This document shows, one piece after another, positions 8,357 through 16,478 of a stretch of 64,000 nt of DNA. Source of the DNA: Alphaproteobacteria bacterium (lineage in GTDB: Bacteria > Pseudomonadota > Alphaproteobacteria > Sphingomonadales > Sphingomonadaceae); the NCBI GenBank assembly GCA_018970445.1, contig JAGWWF010000002.1, positions 1 to 64,000 on the forward strand, read 5' to 3'. A program made the position numbers and the translations under genes. Numbering within the stretch: the stretch's first letter is position 1; each line of letters starts with the position of its first letter. The notes beneath the pieces were generated by a model. That model saw only the letters and a program-made list of their open reading frames with translations, had not been told where the DNA came from and ran no database searches.

Positions 8357-8836
8357 ATGCGCCGCCACCTGATCGCACTGCTGATCGCCCTGCCGACAAC
8401 GCCGCTTGCCGCGCAGGCGCCCCCGGCGGCCCTGCCCGCCGCCACCGCCGCAGACATTGCCGCGCTGGCCGAAAAACTGGCCGCCAGCATCAAGCCCGGC
8501 CAGGCGTTGCTGGCGCAGCCATTGCTGGGCTTTGGGCCGTATCGCGCCGTGATGGAATATCGCCAGGCCGGAGCGCCAGCGGCGGTGCACTATACCCAGG
8601 CCGAGATATTCCAGGTGGTGGCCGGTGCCGGCCAGCTGGTCACCGGTGGCACGCTGGACGGCCCGCGCACCGCAAACGCCCCCAGCGCCACGGAAACCGC
8701 CAGCGGCATCAGCGGTGGCAGCAGCCGGCGGCTGGCGGTGGGAGACATGGTGGTGGTGCCCGCCGGCGTGCCGCACTGGATTCCCAGCGTGGAAGGCCGG
8801 CTGGTGCTGATCAGCACCAAGGTGCCGATGCCCTGA
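8357..8836 (+). CDS. exported cupin-domain protein
   Basis: The 159-residue protein has a signal peptide (MRRHLIALLIALPTTPLAA-Q). The mature part contains a small beta-barrel cupin: 'VHYTQAEIFQVVAGAGQLVTGG' supplies the first conserved His/Glu region, and 'LAVGDMVVVPAGVPHWIPS' the second with a metal-binding His. It lies 13 bases after the enoyl-CoA hydratase gene, with AAGGAAG before the ATG, so it is the last gene of that operon; it ends three bases before the convergent bchO gene. Substrate unknown. An upstream start in the same frame (8306) would overlap the hydratase gene and hide the signal peptide, so I rejected it. Confidence 0.75.
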   Translation: MRRHLIALLIALPTTPLAAQAPPAALPAATAADIAALAEKLAASIKPGQALLAQPLLGFGPYRAVMEYRQAGAPAAVHYTQAEIFQVVAGAGQLVTGGTLDGPRTANAPSATETASGISGGSSRRLAVGDMVVVPAGVPHWIPSVEGRLVLISTKVPMP

Positions 8837-8839
8837 TCG

Positions 8840-9727
8840 TCATGCCGGCGGCAACACGCCCTGCGCCTGCGCAAATTCGATGATGGCCTGGGCGTGGACA
8901 CCGGGTGCCTCCTCGTGCGCCAGATGGCCCAGGCCCGGCAGGCCGCGCTGCTGGACCACCACCCCATGGCTGGCCAGCTTGCGCGCCACCGTGTGGCTGG
9001 TGGCCGGCGGCACCGTCTTGTCGCGTTCACCGTGCAGCAGCAACACCGGGCATTTCACCTGCGCAATGCTGCGTTCGATCGTGTCGAGATCCCAATGCGC
9101 CATCAAGGCCAGCGCGCCCCCGGTGTGGGCGGGGCTGCGGAACAGCCGTTCATAATGCGCCACCTGTTCGCGGCTGGATCGCGACCCGGTCCAGCGCGCC
9201 AACAGATCGGGCATGGACTGGAAACGGGTGGTGAAGCTGAAGAAGGCCGGCATGAATGGATTGACGAACAGCGCCTTGGCCAGGCCCGGATAGACCTTGC
9301 CAACGCCATCAAAGGGCAGCAACGCGCCGCCCAGCGCCACCACGGCCTGTGGGGCCACCAACCCGCGCGCCACCAGCATGAAGGCAATGGCTGCCCCCAC
9401 GCTGTGGCCCAGGATGATCGCGGGCTTGACGCCCAATGTCGTCACCAGCGCCGCCATGGCCTTGGCAACAGTGTCGGGATCGGGGGCGCTGAGCTTTTCG
9501 GTAAAGCCATGGCCGGGCAGATCGGGGATGATCACCCGGAAATGCTGGGCCAGCAGCGGTGCCAGCCCGGCAAAGCTGTGGGTGGTCGCCCCGGTGCCGT
9601 GGATCAGCAACAGCACCGGTGCATCGGCCGGGCCGGTTTCCTGGACATGAAATTTCAGGCCGCCCGCCGTGACGAAGCGACTCCATTCCCGGTGCGGCAC
9701 ATGGGCCGAATCGACATCCCAACGCAT
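8840..9727 (-). CDS. bchO: BchO, magnesium-chelatase-associated alpha/beta hydrolase
   Basis: The 295-residue protein has an alpha/beta-hydrolase fold: oxyanion strand 'LLLIHGTGATTHSF', nucleophile elbow GHSVGA with Ser109, and the C-terminal catalytic region 'LLLHGERDKTVPP' and 'GLPGLGHLAHEE' with the His. In phototrophs this protein, BchO, is encoded with the Mg-chelatase subunits and is needed for normal bacteriochlorophyll amounts, though its reaction is unknown. Its ATG overlaps the bchD stop by one base (TGATG), so it is translationally coupled as the last gene of bchI-bchD-bchO. The N-terminal 'MRWDVDSAHVPHRE.SRFV' is typical of BchO. Confidence 0.93.
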   Translation of the reverse strand: MRWDVDSAHVPHREWSRFVTAGGLKFHVQETGPADAPVLLLIHGTGATTHSFAGLAPLLAQHFRVIIPDLPGHGFTEKLSAPDPDTVAKAMAALVTTLGVKPAIILGHSVGAAIAFMLVARGLVAPQAVVALGGALLPFDGVGKVYPGLAKALFVNPFMPAFFSFTTRFQSMPDLLARWTGSRSSREQVAHYERLFRSPAHTGGALALMAHWDLDTIERSIAQVKCPVLLLHGERDKTVPPATSHTVARKLASHGVVVQQRGLPGLGHLAHEEAPGVHAQAIIEFAQAQGVLPPA

Positions 9728-11490
9728 CAGATCGCCCCCTGCGATGCAGCCTTCACCGCCGCCACCACGGCCTGGGCATCCACCCGCGGCAATGTCACCA
9801 GCCGGGCGCCCATGGCAGCGGCCAGTTCGGCCCCCTGCGGCCGTGGCCGGGGTGAGCAATCGATGAACACGGCAGCAATGCCCGATGCCCGATAGGCCCG
9901 TGCGCTGGCCAGCGCCGCCTCCTGCGGGCTGATGCCATCGCCGCCGCCGACATTGGCCCGACCATCGGTCAAGACCACCACCAGCGGACTGCGGCCGCGG
10001 CCCTTCTCGCCCTCTGCCACCCGGCGCGCCAGATCAAGGCCAGAGGCAATCGGCGTACCACCCCCGCCAGCCAGGCCGGCCAGTTCCCGTTTGGCCCGCG
10101 GCAGGCTGCGCGTGGGCGGCAGCGCCAGCACCGCCTCCAGCCCGCGGAAGGCCACCAGCGCCACTTCGGCCCGCTTGACATAGGCTTCGGCGAGCAAAAG
10201 CTCCACCGCGCCCTTGGCTTCGGCCAGCCGGGCGAAGGCCGCCGATCCGCTGGCATCGACGGCAAAGATGGTGGTGGATTGTGTCTGCGCGATGAAGCGG
10301 CGGATGCGCAGATCCTCCACGCGGATGGCCAGCCGGCCATCGTCGCGTACCGGGCGGATCCTTTGCCACGGTGCCGCCGTCTTGATGGTTTCGATCAAGG
10401 CCAGACGCGCGCCGCGGCCCGGCATCCCCGGCCGCACGCCGGCCGGCCGACCGCTGGTGATGCTCTTCTGCTTGGCACCGGATGATCCGCTGGCCTTGGG
10501 GGCCTTGCTGATGGTGCTGGCGGCCAACGCATCCAACAGGCCGGGCGGCAAGGCAGTTTGCGCGGCATCCAGAATCATGTCGGTCGGGTCGATGGGCGGT
10601 GGCTCCGGCTGCTCCTGGTCATCGCCCGTCGTGTCATCCGATGGCGGGGGCGGTGGCGGCTCCTCGGCTGGGGGCTCTTCGGGTGGCTGCTCCTCGGGTG
10701 GGGGCGGCGCTTCCTCATCCGGTGGTGGCGGCGGCAGGCGTGTGGCGCGCGGGCCCAGCACCAGTGCGCCGGCGGCGGCCATGTCGGCCTCACGCAGCTG
10801 CTCGATATCGTCCGGTCGTTCGTCGGCCCTGGCATGGGCGCGCGCCACGCGCACGGCCATGATGGGGGCGCGGATGGACGCGATGCCCAGGGCAGCGGCA
10901 CCGACGGCAAGCGCGGTTTCGGGATCGCTGGCGATGGCACCGGGTTCGGCCAGCATCGCGAGTGGCGGCGGCGGGGCCTCCCCCGCCACCAGCGCTGCCA
11001 TGTCCAGCCGCACGCTGTTCAGATCGATGTGAATGGCCAGCCGATCGGCCAGGCCCTGCGGCACACGTTCCCGGTCCGGATTATCGGGATCGCCTTCGTC
11101 AAACAACAGCAACGGTGGGCAGCCTTCATCAATGGCGGTGGCCAGCCGGGCGGCGAGCGCAACGTTCAGCCGCTCGGCCATCGGCACCACCAATATCTTG
11201 CCGGCGGCATCGGCCAGGATGCCGGCACGGTGCACCGGCTTGCCGCTGGCCAGCGTCGCCGTCAGGTCCAGCCCGCCATCCAGCGCCTCGGAATCGGCAT
11301 TGGCCGGCAACCGGCGGGTGGGCACCACCATGGCCAGCGCATCGGCCCAGGCATCCCGCACCGGGCCGGGCCGGGCACGCAGCAGGATGCCGCCAATCGC
11401 GTTGCCGGCTGCCACCAGGATGTCGATGGCCGAAAGCGCCAGCGCCCAGCGTTCGCCCGACGCTTCGTCTGCCGCCCCGTCAGGGGTCAT
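9727..11490 (-). CDS. bchD: magnesium chelatase subunit D
   Basis: The 587-residue protein has a degenerate AAA+ N-terminal half without a proper Walker A, a long Pro/Glu-rich acidic linker (about residues 250-300, runs of 'PPPPP', 'EEAPPPPEEQPPEE'), and a C-terminal von Willebrand A domain with the metal-binding MIDAS DASGS at residues 412-416 and 'TDGRANVGGG'. BchD scaffolds the BchI ATPase ring and presents it to BchH so that Mg2+ is inserted into protoporphyrin IX, the first step unique to chlorophyll synthesis. Its start overlaps the end of bchI by four bases (ATGA). The acidic linker is typical for the family. Confidence 0.96.
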   Translation of the reverse strand: MTPDGAADEASGERWALALSAIDILVAAGNAIGGILLRARPGPVRDAWADALAMVVPTRRLPANADSEALDGGLDLTATLASGKPVHRAGILADAAGKILVVPMAERLNVALAARLATAIDEGCPPLLLFDEGDPDNPDRERVPQGLADRLAIHIDLNSVRLDMAALVAGEAPPPPLAMLAEPGAIASDPETALAVGAAALGIASIRAPIMAVRVARAHARADERPDDIEQLREADMAAAGALVLGPRATRLPPPPPDEEAPPPPEEQPPEEPPAEEPPPPPPSDDTTGDDQEQPEPPPIDPTDMILDAAQTALPPGLLDALAASTISKAPKASGSSGAKQKSITSGRPAGVRPGMPGRGARLALIETIKTAAPWQRIRPVRDDGRLAIRVEDLRIRRFIAQTQSTTIFAVDASGSAAFARLAEAKGAVELLLAEAYVKRAEVALVAFRGLEAVLALPPTRSLPRAKRELAGLAGGGGTPIASGLDLARRVAEGEKGRGRSPLVVVLTDGRANVGGGDGISPQEAALASARAYRASGIAAVFIDCSPRPRPQGAELAAAMGARLVTLPRVDAQAVVAAVKAASQGAI

Positions 11491-12512
11491 GCCGGGATCA
11501 GCTCCGCAATGGCGCGGGCGATGCGGCTGGTCGAACCGGTGTCGTCCAGCACGTTGCGGCGCAGGCGGTGGCGCAGCGCCATCGTGGCCACCTCGGCGAC
11601 ATGGTGCGGCTTCACATCCTTCTTGCCGGCCAACGCCGCCTGGGCGCGGGCGGCGCGCAGCAGGGTCAGCTCACCGCGCAGGCCATCGGCCCCAACGGCG
11701 GAACAGAGCTGTGCGCCCAGCAGCAGCATCTCGTCGACCACCTGCACCTTTGGCAGCAGTTTGCGTGCCTTGGCGATGGCTTCCAGCGTCGCCTGTTCAC
11801 TGCCCTGGAATTCGGCCACGAACGCCGCCGGGTCGCGATCAAACCGGTCACAGCGCTTCACGATCTCGATGCGGTCGCCCATGTCGGTCGGCGTGCGGAC
11901 ATCGACGGACAGGCCAAAGCGGTCGAGCAGCTGCGGGCGCAGCTCGCCCTCTTCCGGGTTGCCGCTGCCCACCAGGATGAAGCGCGCCGGATGGCGGATG
12001 GACAGGCCCTCGCGCTCCACGACATTGGTCCCCGACACCGCCACATCAAGCAGCAGATCGACAAGATGATCTTCGAGCAGGTTGATCTCGTCGATATAGA
12101 GAAAGCCGCGATTGGCCTTGGCCAGCAGACCGGGTTCAAAGCGCTTTTCGCCGGTGGCGAGCGCACGTTCCAGATCGAGGCTGCCGACAACCCGGTCTTC
12201 GGTCGCCCCCAGCGGCAGATCCACAAACGGAACGCTGGCCTCTTCGCTGCGCTTTCCGGCCCTGTCGCGGCAGCCTTCGATGCATGGATTGCGATCATCG
12301 GGGGCGCAGAAATAGCGGCAGCCCGGCACCACCTTCATCGGCGGCAGCAGGCCGGCCAGTGCCCGCACGGCGGTGGACTTGCCGGTGCCACGATCACCAA
12401 ACACCATCACGCCGCCCAGCCGTGGTTCGACCGCGGCCAGCAGCAACGCCTGCTTCATTTCGGCCTGGCCAACGATGGCGGTGAATGGAAAGGGAATGCG
12501 AGCGCTTGCCAT
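11487..12512 (-). CDS. bchI: magnesium chelatase ATPase subunit I
   Basis: The 341-residue AAA+ ATPase carries Walker A GDRGTGKST (39-47), Walker B 'FLYIDEINLL' (137-146) and the cysteine-containing insertion 'CRYFCAPDD'. BchI hexamers hydrolyse ATP to drive Mg2+ insertion by BchH with BchD in the cytoplasm. I chose the ATG at 12512, giving MASARIPFPF, which matches the family N-terminus ('YPFTAIVGQ'); 16 codons upstream in frame look unrelated. First gene of the bchIDO operon, separated from the upstream TonB receptor gene by a strong terminator. No PpsR box was found in the short gap before it. Confidence 0.96.
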   Translation of the reverse strand: MASARIPFPFTAIVGQAEMKQALLLAAVEPRLGGVMVFGDRGTGKSTAVRALAGLLPPMKVVPGCRYFCAPDDRNPCIEGCRDRAGKRSEEASVPFVDLPLGATEDRVVGSLDLERALATGEKRFEPGLLAKANRGFLYIDEINLLEDHLVDLLLDVAVSGTNVVEREGLSIRHPARFILVGSGNPEEGELRPQLLDRFGLSVDVRTPTDMGDRIEIVKRCDRFDRDPAAFVAEFQGSEQATLEAIAKARKLLPKVQVVDEMLLLGAQLCSAVGADGLRGELTLLRAARAQAALAGKKDVKPHHVAEVATMALRHRLRRNVLDDTGSTSRIARAIAELIPA

Positions 12513-12559
12513 GGACGTTGCCTTAGGGGGCAAGCCGCTGGCCTTCAAGCCGGGACGCA

Positions 12560-12591
12560 AAACGCCGCAGGCCGGGGGGCCTGCGGCGTTT
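12560..12591 (-). terminator. intrinsic terminator after the TonB receptor gene
   Basis: A perfect 14-bp stem (12560-12573 with 12578-12591; AAACGCCGCAGGCC) closes a four-base loop. Read on the minus strand it is followed by TTTT. It lies 16 bases after the receptor stop and before bchI, so it should separate the two transcripts. Confidence 0.85.
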
Positions 12592-12606
12592 GCCGGGTGT
12601 GGAGGA

Positions 12607-14931
12607 TCAATAGTCCTTGCGCAGCGTCAGGAAGAACTGGCGCGGCGCGGCCGGCAGCAGCGTCTGGTTGTCACCGCTGAAGCCAAAGCCATTGGAACCG
12701 ATGGTGGCGACATAGCGGCGATCGAACAGGTTGCTGGCTGTCGCTTCGATGGCCAGACCGTTCAGCCAGCGGTTATCACTGGTGACGCGATAGCCGATCT
12801 TGCCATCCACCACCACGCGGCCGCCGACTTCGCGATCGTTCGAGAAGGTGAAGAAGCGGCCAGTCATGGCGTTGGCGTTGGCGCGGCCGTAGAAGGCGCC
12901 ATCATCATAGGCCAGTTCCAGGTTGGCGATGCTGCGCGGGCTGTCAACCACGGTACGGCCGCGGATGGCCTGCACCACCGTGCCGGCAGCGTTGCGCACG
13001 TCATCGCGATAGGTGTTTTCATTGTAGGCATAGGAGGCGGTGACGGTGAAGGCTTTCACCGGCTGCCACTGCACACCGATTTCTGCGCCCAGCGAGCGAA
13101 CATCGCCAACGTTTGACAGCAGGGAGGCGTTGCCGACGATGCCCGGCCCTTGCGGGATGGACAGCAGCCGGTTGGAGAAGTTGACCAGATAGGCCGCGAC
13201 CACACCGCTCAGCTTGCCTTCACCAAAGCGGAAGCCGGCTTCGAAGGTGTTGGTCTTTTCCGGGCGCAACTGGCTGGCGATCACTGCAAAGCCGGCAGCA
13301 GACGTGGCGAACGGGCCCGTGGTGGCAGCGGCGGTGAAGGCGCGCTGATTCTCGGTGAAGTTGGCGAACAGTTCGTTGCCGGCACCCAGTTTGTAGAGCA
13401 GGCCGACCTGCGGCATGAACAGGTCTTCCGACTTGATGCGGCCCAGGGCCAGCGGGCCCGGCACCGGGTTGATGGCCGCCGCACGCAGCTTCACGCTCTG
13501 GCCCTTGAACCCGACGCTCACCGAAAAATCGTCGTTGATATCCCACTGATCCTGCACGGCATATTGGAAGGTGCGGGTGTTGTAATCGTTGTTCCACTGG
13601 GTGAAGAAGGGATTGGACTGATAGGCCAGCGCGTTGTTCAACGGCACGGTCTGGCTGGTGCCCATGTCGTAGAAACGACGGGCCTGTTCGAAATCATTGT
13701 TCTCGTACCAGACGTTCAGACGCAGCGTGTTGGAACCCAGCGTGGCGGTGAGATCGCCCAACAGGCCCAAACGGCTGATTTCATATTCGGTGGTGCGGAA
13801 GCTGATCGGCAGACCGCCGGGGCTGGCGCGATAGGGCGTGATCCACGAACCCTGGCCCTTGTTGCTGTGATAATAGGTCTGGAGGCCGGCGGTGACCTGA
13901 TCCGACAACTTGCCTTCCAGACGGCCACCGGCCAGCCAGTCGCGACGCAGGCCGGCGGCATCGAAATAGGCATCGTCCACGCTGGTGTAGGGTGCCGGGA
14001 AGCTGGTGCCGAACGTGTTCGCGCCCACCGCGACGCCGGTGTTGCTGCGGTTGGCGCCGATGAAGGCCAGCCGCACGGCCAGCGGCCAGTTGTCGGAAAT
14101 ATTGTCGGCAAAATAGCCCAGGCGGTTCAGCATTTCCTGGCTGAAATCCTGATAGTCGCTTTCCTTGCGGTCGGTGAAGTTGACAAAGGCAGTGAAGGTC
14201 ACATCCTCGGCAAGATCGGCCACCGCCTTGGCGTTGACCTGCGTGGCGCGCTGGGTGCCCACGCCCTTCCACTTGTCGGCCGTCAGGTGAGCGGCGCTGA
14301 TATAGGCCTTGAAGCCGCCCAGATCGCCGGTGTCGAGCGTGCCGAACAGCCGCAGCGTGTTGTTGTCGCCATAAGTGACGTTGCCGGCAACGCCCAATTC
14401 CTCTTCGGGCGCGCGGCTGAAGAATTCGATGGTGCCGCCCAGGTTGGAGCTGGAAGCGGTGCCCAGCGCGCCAGCGCCCTGGCTGACGCGGGTGCGGCCA
14501 ATGTTGTCGGCAATCACTGCGCGGCTGATGTGCAGGCCGTTGGTGTTGCCATAGCTCATGTCACCCAGCGGCACGCCATCCAGCGTGAAGCCGAGCTGGT
14601 TCTGGTTGAAGCCGCGCAGCGTGATGCGGGTGGACCATTCATAGACGCCGAACGGATCGGCCGACTGGAAGTTGACGCCCGGCAGCTTCTGGATCGCAAT
14701 GAACGGGCTGGCACCCGGCACGGTCAGCTTGATGTCGTCAGCCTTGATCTCGGTGACCTGGCGGACTTCGCCTTTGCCATAGACGACGATTTCGGCTTCT
14801 TCAGTGGCGGCGTCGGCTGCAGCAGCGTCAACAGCGGCATCGGCCGGGGCGGCAGCGTCGGCACGGGCAAAGGCCGGCGCGGCCAAGAGGGTACTGGCGA
14901 GCAGGGCAAGACGAAGAACGGACGTTTGCAT
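12607..14931 (-). CDS. TonB-dependent outer-membrane receptor
   Basis: The 774-residue protein starts with a signal peptide (MQTSVLRLALLASTLLAAPAFA), an Ala/Asp-rich stretch, and a TonB-box-like 'EIVVYG'. The plug domain follows ('ASPFIAIQKLPGV', 'ITLRGFNQNQLGFTLDGVP', 'GTASSSNLGGTIEFFS'), then a 22-strand-type beta-barrel ending in 'FFLTLRKDY', with terminal aromatic residue as required for outer-membrane insertion. Such receptors take up siderophores, cobalamin, carbohydrates or other large substrates; the ligand is not predictable here. It is unusual inside a photosynthesis cluster, between bchI and an sbtAB pair, and lies 125 bases downstream of sbtB on the same strand. Its ATG has an AGGAG site. 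Cobalamin or iron are plausible cargos given the pathway, but this is speculation. Confidence 0.93.
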   Translation of the reverse strand: MQTSVLRLALLASTLLAAPAFARADAAAPADAAVDAAAADAATEEAEIVVYGKGEVRQVTEIKADDIKLTVPGASPFIAIQKLPGVNFQSADPFGVYEWSTRITLRGFNQNQLGFTLDGVPLGDMSYGNTNGLHISRAVIADNIGRTRVSQGAGALGTASSSNLGGTIEFFSRAPEEELGVAGNVTYGDNNTLRLFGTLDTGDLGGFKAYISAAHLTADKWKGVGTQRATQVNAKAVADLAEDVTFTAFVNFTDRKESDYQDFSQEMLNRLGYFADNISDNWPLAVRLAFIGANRSNTGVAVGANTFGTSFPAPYTSVDDAYFDAAGLRRDWLAGGRLEGKLSDQVTAGLQTYYHSNKGQGSWITPYRASPGGLPISFRTTEYEISRLGLLGDLTATLGSNTLRLNVWYENNDFEQARRFYDMGTSQTVPLNNALAYQSNPFFTQWNNDYNTRTFQYAVQDQWDINDDFSVSVGFKGQSVKLRAAAINPVPGPLALGRIKSEDLFMPQVGLLYKLGAGNELFANFTENQRAFTAAATTGPFATSAAGFAVIASQLRPEKTNTFEAGFRFGEGKLSGVVAAYLVNFSNRLLSIPQGPGIVGNASLLSNVGDVRSLGAEIGVQWQPVKAFTVTASYAYNENTYRDDVRNAAGTVVQAIRGRTVVDSPRSIANLELAYDDGAFYGRANANAMTGRFFTFSNDREVGGRVVVDGKIGYRVTSDNRWLNGLAIEATASNLFDRRYVATIGSNGFGFSGDNQTLLPAAPRQFFLTLRKDY

Positions 14932-15056
14932 GACACATCTCCTGTTGGGCACGGACGCCCCTTCACAGGCCGATGTTGCAGACTGATGCCGGATCGATTG
15001 CGGCAATGTTTCAACAAGTTTGCAATTTCAAGACGTTGCAGCGCAGCAACAGGCGC

Positions 15057-15371
15057 TCAATCGAACTTGGCGTTGCGCACGACCTCCACATCGCTCGACA
15101 TCAACAACATGTGATGGCTTTCCAGCAGCGGTGCCAGCCGGTCGATGAAGGCGGCGGCATGATCGGGACCGGTGATGGCGAGGAACATCACCTTGGCCGT
15201 GGCGCCGGACAATTGATCATCGCGCCAGCGTCCGTGGGCACCAACCCCGCCCAGGGTAGGCAACAAGGTGTGGTGGGTTATGCCGGCATCGGCCGCGATG
15301 CGCACGATGGCCGAAATCAGCGGCTCGTCGGCCAGCACCTCGATGCGGCGGCGGTGGGTTGTGTTGGTCAT
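15057..15371 (-). CDS. PII-like regulatory protein, SbtB-type partner of the transporter
   Basis: The 104-residue protein has the length and beta-alpha-beta pattern of small PII-like (ferredoxin-fold) regulators: 'RIEVLADEPLISAIVRIAADAGI' then 'HTLLPTLGGVGAHGRW' at the site of the T-loop and 'AKVMFLAITGPDHAAAFIDRLAPLL' in the second half. It lies 11 bases after the sbtA-like gene on the same strand, the arrangement known for SbtA-SbtB, where the trimeric SbtB binds adenyl nucleotides and closes the bicarbonate transporter. Sequence similarity is weak to my eye, so the role is inferred mainly from position, size and fold pattern. Confidence 0.7.
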   Translation of the reverse strand: MTNTTHRRRIEVLADEPLISAIVRIAADAGITHHTLLPTLGGVGAHGRWRDDQLSGATAKVMFLAITGPDHAAAFIDRLAPLLESHHMLLMSSDVEVVRNAKFD

Positions 15372-15382
15372 GGCCTGTGCCC

Positions 15383-16351
15383 CTATCCCCGGATCAGCGG
15401 CCAGACATGCGCCGCCAGCCAGCCATAGTAACCGATCCCGACGGTGAGGTTGAACGGAAATGTCACGGCGAGGCTCATGCCGAGATACAGGCCGGGATCG
15501 GCCGCCGGCAGCGCCAGGCGCATCACCGCCGGCACCGCGATATAGCTGGCAGAACCGGCCAATATGCCCAGGGCCGCCGCCGATCCGGCATCAAGACCAA
15601 GTTCCACGCCCAGCACTACACCCAGCGTGCCGTTCAACAGTGGCAATAGCAGGGCAACAGCGGCGGTGCGGATGGTGAGCGCGCGCCTGTCGAGCAGCCT
15701 GCGCGCCGCGATCAGGCCCATGTCGAGCAGGAAGATGCACAGCATGCCGCGGAACGGCACCTCGAACACCGGCGCGATGGGGGCCATGCCAGCTTTGCCG
15801 GCCACCAGCCCGATCAGGAAACTGCCGAGGAGAAGAATGACCGAACCGTTGAGGAAGGTCTCGTGGAGCAGGCCACCGCGGGGAGCCAGACTGTCCTGGT
15901 TCTGGGCGCGAGCAAGCAACAAGCCGGTGATGATCGCCGGGGTTTCCATCAGCGCCAGCACCGCCACCATGAACCCGGCCGGGGCCATGCCGGCATGGCG
16001 CAGGATTTCCGAACCAGTGGCGAAGGTGACGACACTGACGGAGCCATAGTGCGCCGCCACGGCCGCGGCATTGGTCCGATCCAGCCGGCCAGCGGTGCGC
16101 AGCAGCCAGAAGGCTGGCAGTGGGAGCAGGAAGCTCAAGACGAGGCCGGCGCCGCCTGCCACCAGCATGTCGTGGGTGAATCCGGTTTCGGCCACCTCCC
16201 CGCCGCCGCGCAGGCCGATCGACATCATGAGGTAGAGCGAAATGCCCTTGGCCACGGCCTCTGGGATGGCGAGATCCGAGCGGGCAAAGGCAGCCAGGGC
16301 GCCGAGCAGGAAGAACAGCACCACAGGCTGCAACAGGGCATCAAGGGCCAA
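15383..16351 (-). CDS. sbtA: SbtA-type sodium-dependent bicarbonate transporter
   Basis: The 322-residue, very hydrophobic protein shows about ten membrane helices in two inverted halves. 'AAHYGSVSVVTFATG' in the first half and 'GSASYIAVPAVMRLALP' in the second are the signature segments of SbtA, the Na+/HCO3- symporter of cyanobacteria, which also occurs in some proteobacteria. The start is a TTG at 16351 with GGGAG seven bases before it; no ATG gives a better N-terminus. It is followed immediately by a PII-like gene, as for SbtA-SbtB. In an organism without visible carbon-fixation genes it could feed carboxylases of anaplerotic metabolism. Lies between hemA and the TonB receptor. Confidence 0.85.
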   Translation of the reverse strand: MALDALLQPVVLFFLLGALAAFARSDLAIPEAVAKGISLYLMMSIGLRGGGEVAETGFTHDMLVAGGAGLVLSFLLPLPAFWLLRTAGRLDRTNAAAVAAHYGSVSVVTFATGSEILRHAGMAPAGFMVAVLALMETPAIITGLLLARAQNQDSLAPRGGLLHETFLNGSVILLLGSFLIGLVAGKAGMAPIAPVFEVPFRGMLCIFLLDMGLIAARRLLDRRALTIRTAAVALLLPLLNGTLGVVLGVELGLDAGSAAALGILAGSASYIAVPAVMRLALPAADPGLYLGMSLAVTFPFNLTVGIGYYGWLAAHVWPLIRG

Positions 16352-16427
16352 GGCGGCACTCCCGCTGGATCAACATGAACGCGCCGTAATCATTTCGGGT
16401 CCGGCCAGCAAGGGGCGGCTTGTCCCA

Positions 16428-16456
16428 CAAAAAAGCCCGGCGGAGTGCCGCCGGGC
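16428..16456 (-). terminator. intrinsic terminator after hemA
   Basis: A perfect 10-bp stem (16433-16442 with 16447-16456; AGCCCGGCGG) has a four-base loop. On the minus strand it is followed by a run of six T (16433-16428). It lies 22 bases downstream of the hemA stop and ends the puhABC-acsF-puhE-hemA transcript before sbtA. Confidence 0.9.
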
Positions 16457-16478
16457 TGATTTGCGAACGATGGCTGGA

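Noticed and set aside
12513-12606. PpsR box before bchI
   Set aside because: No TGT-N12-ACA match is present; the gap holds only the terminator and a short leader.
13150-15114. A 654-residue plus-strand frame over the TonB receptor
   Set aside because: It is antisense to the clear receptor gene, with no start context or recognisable protein features.
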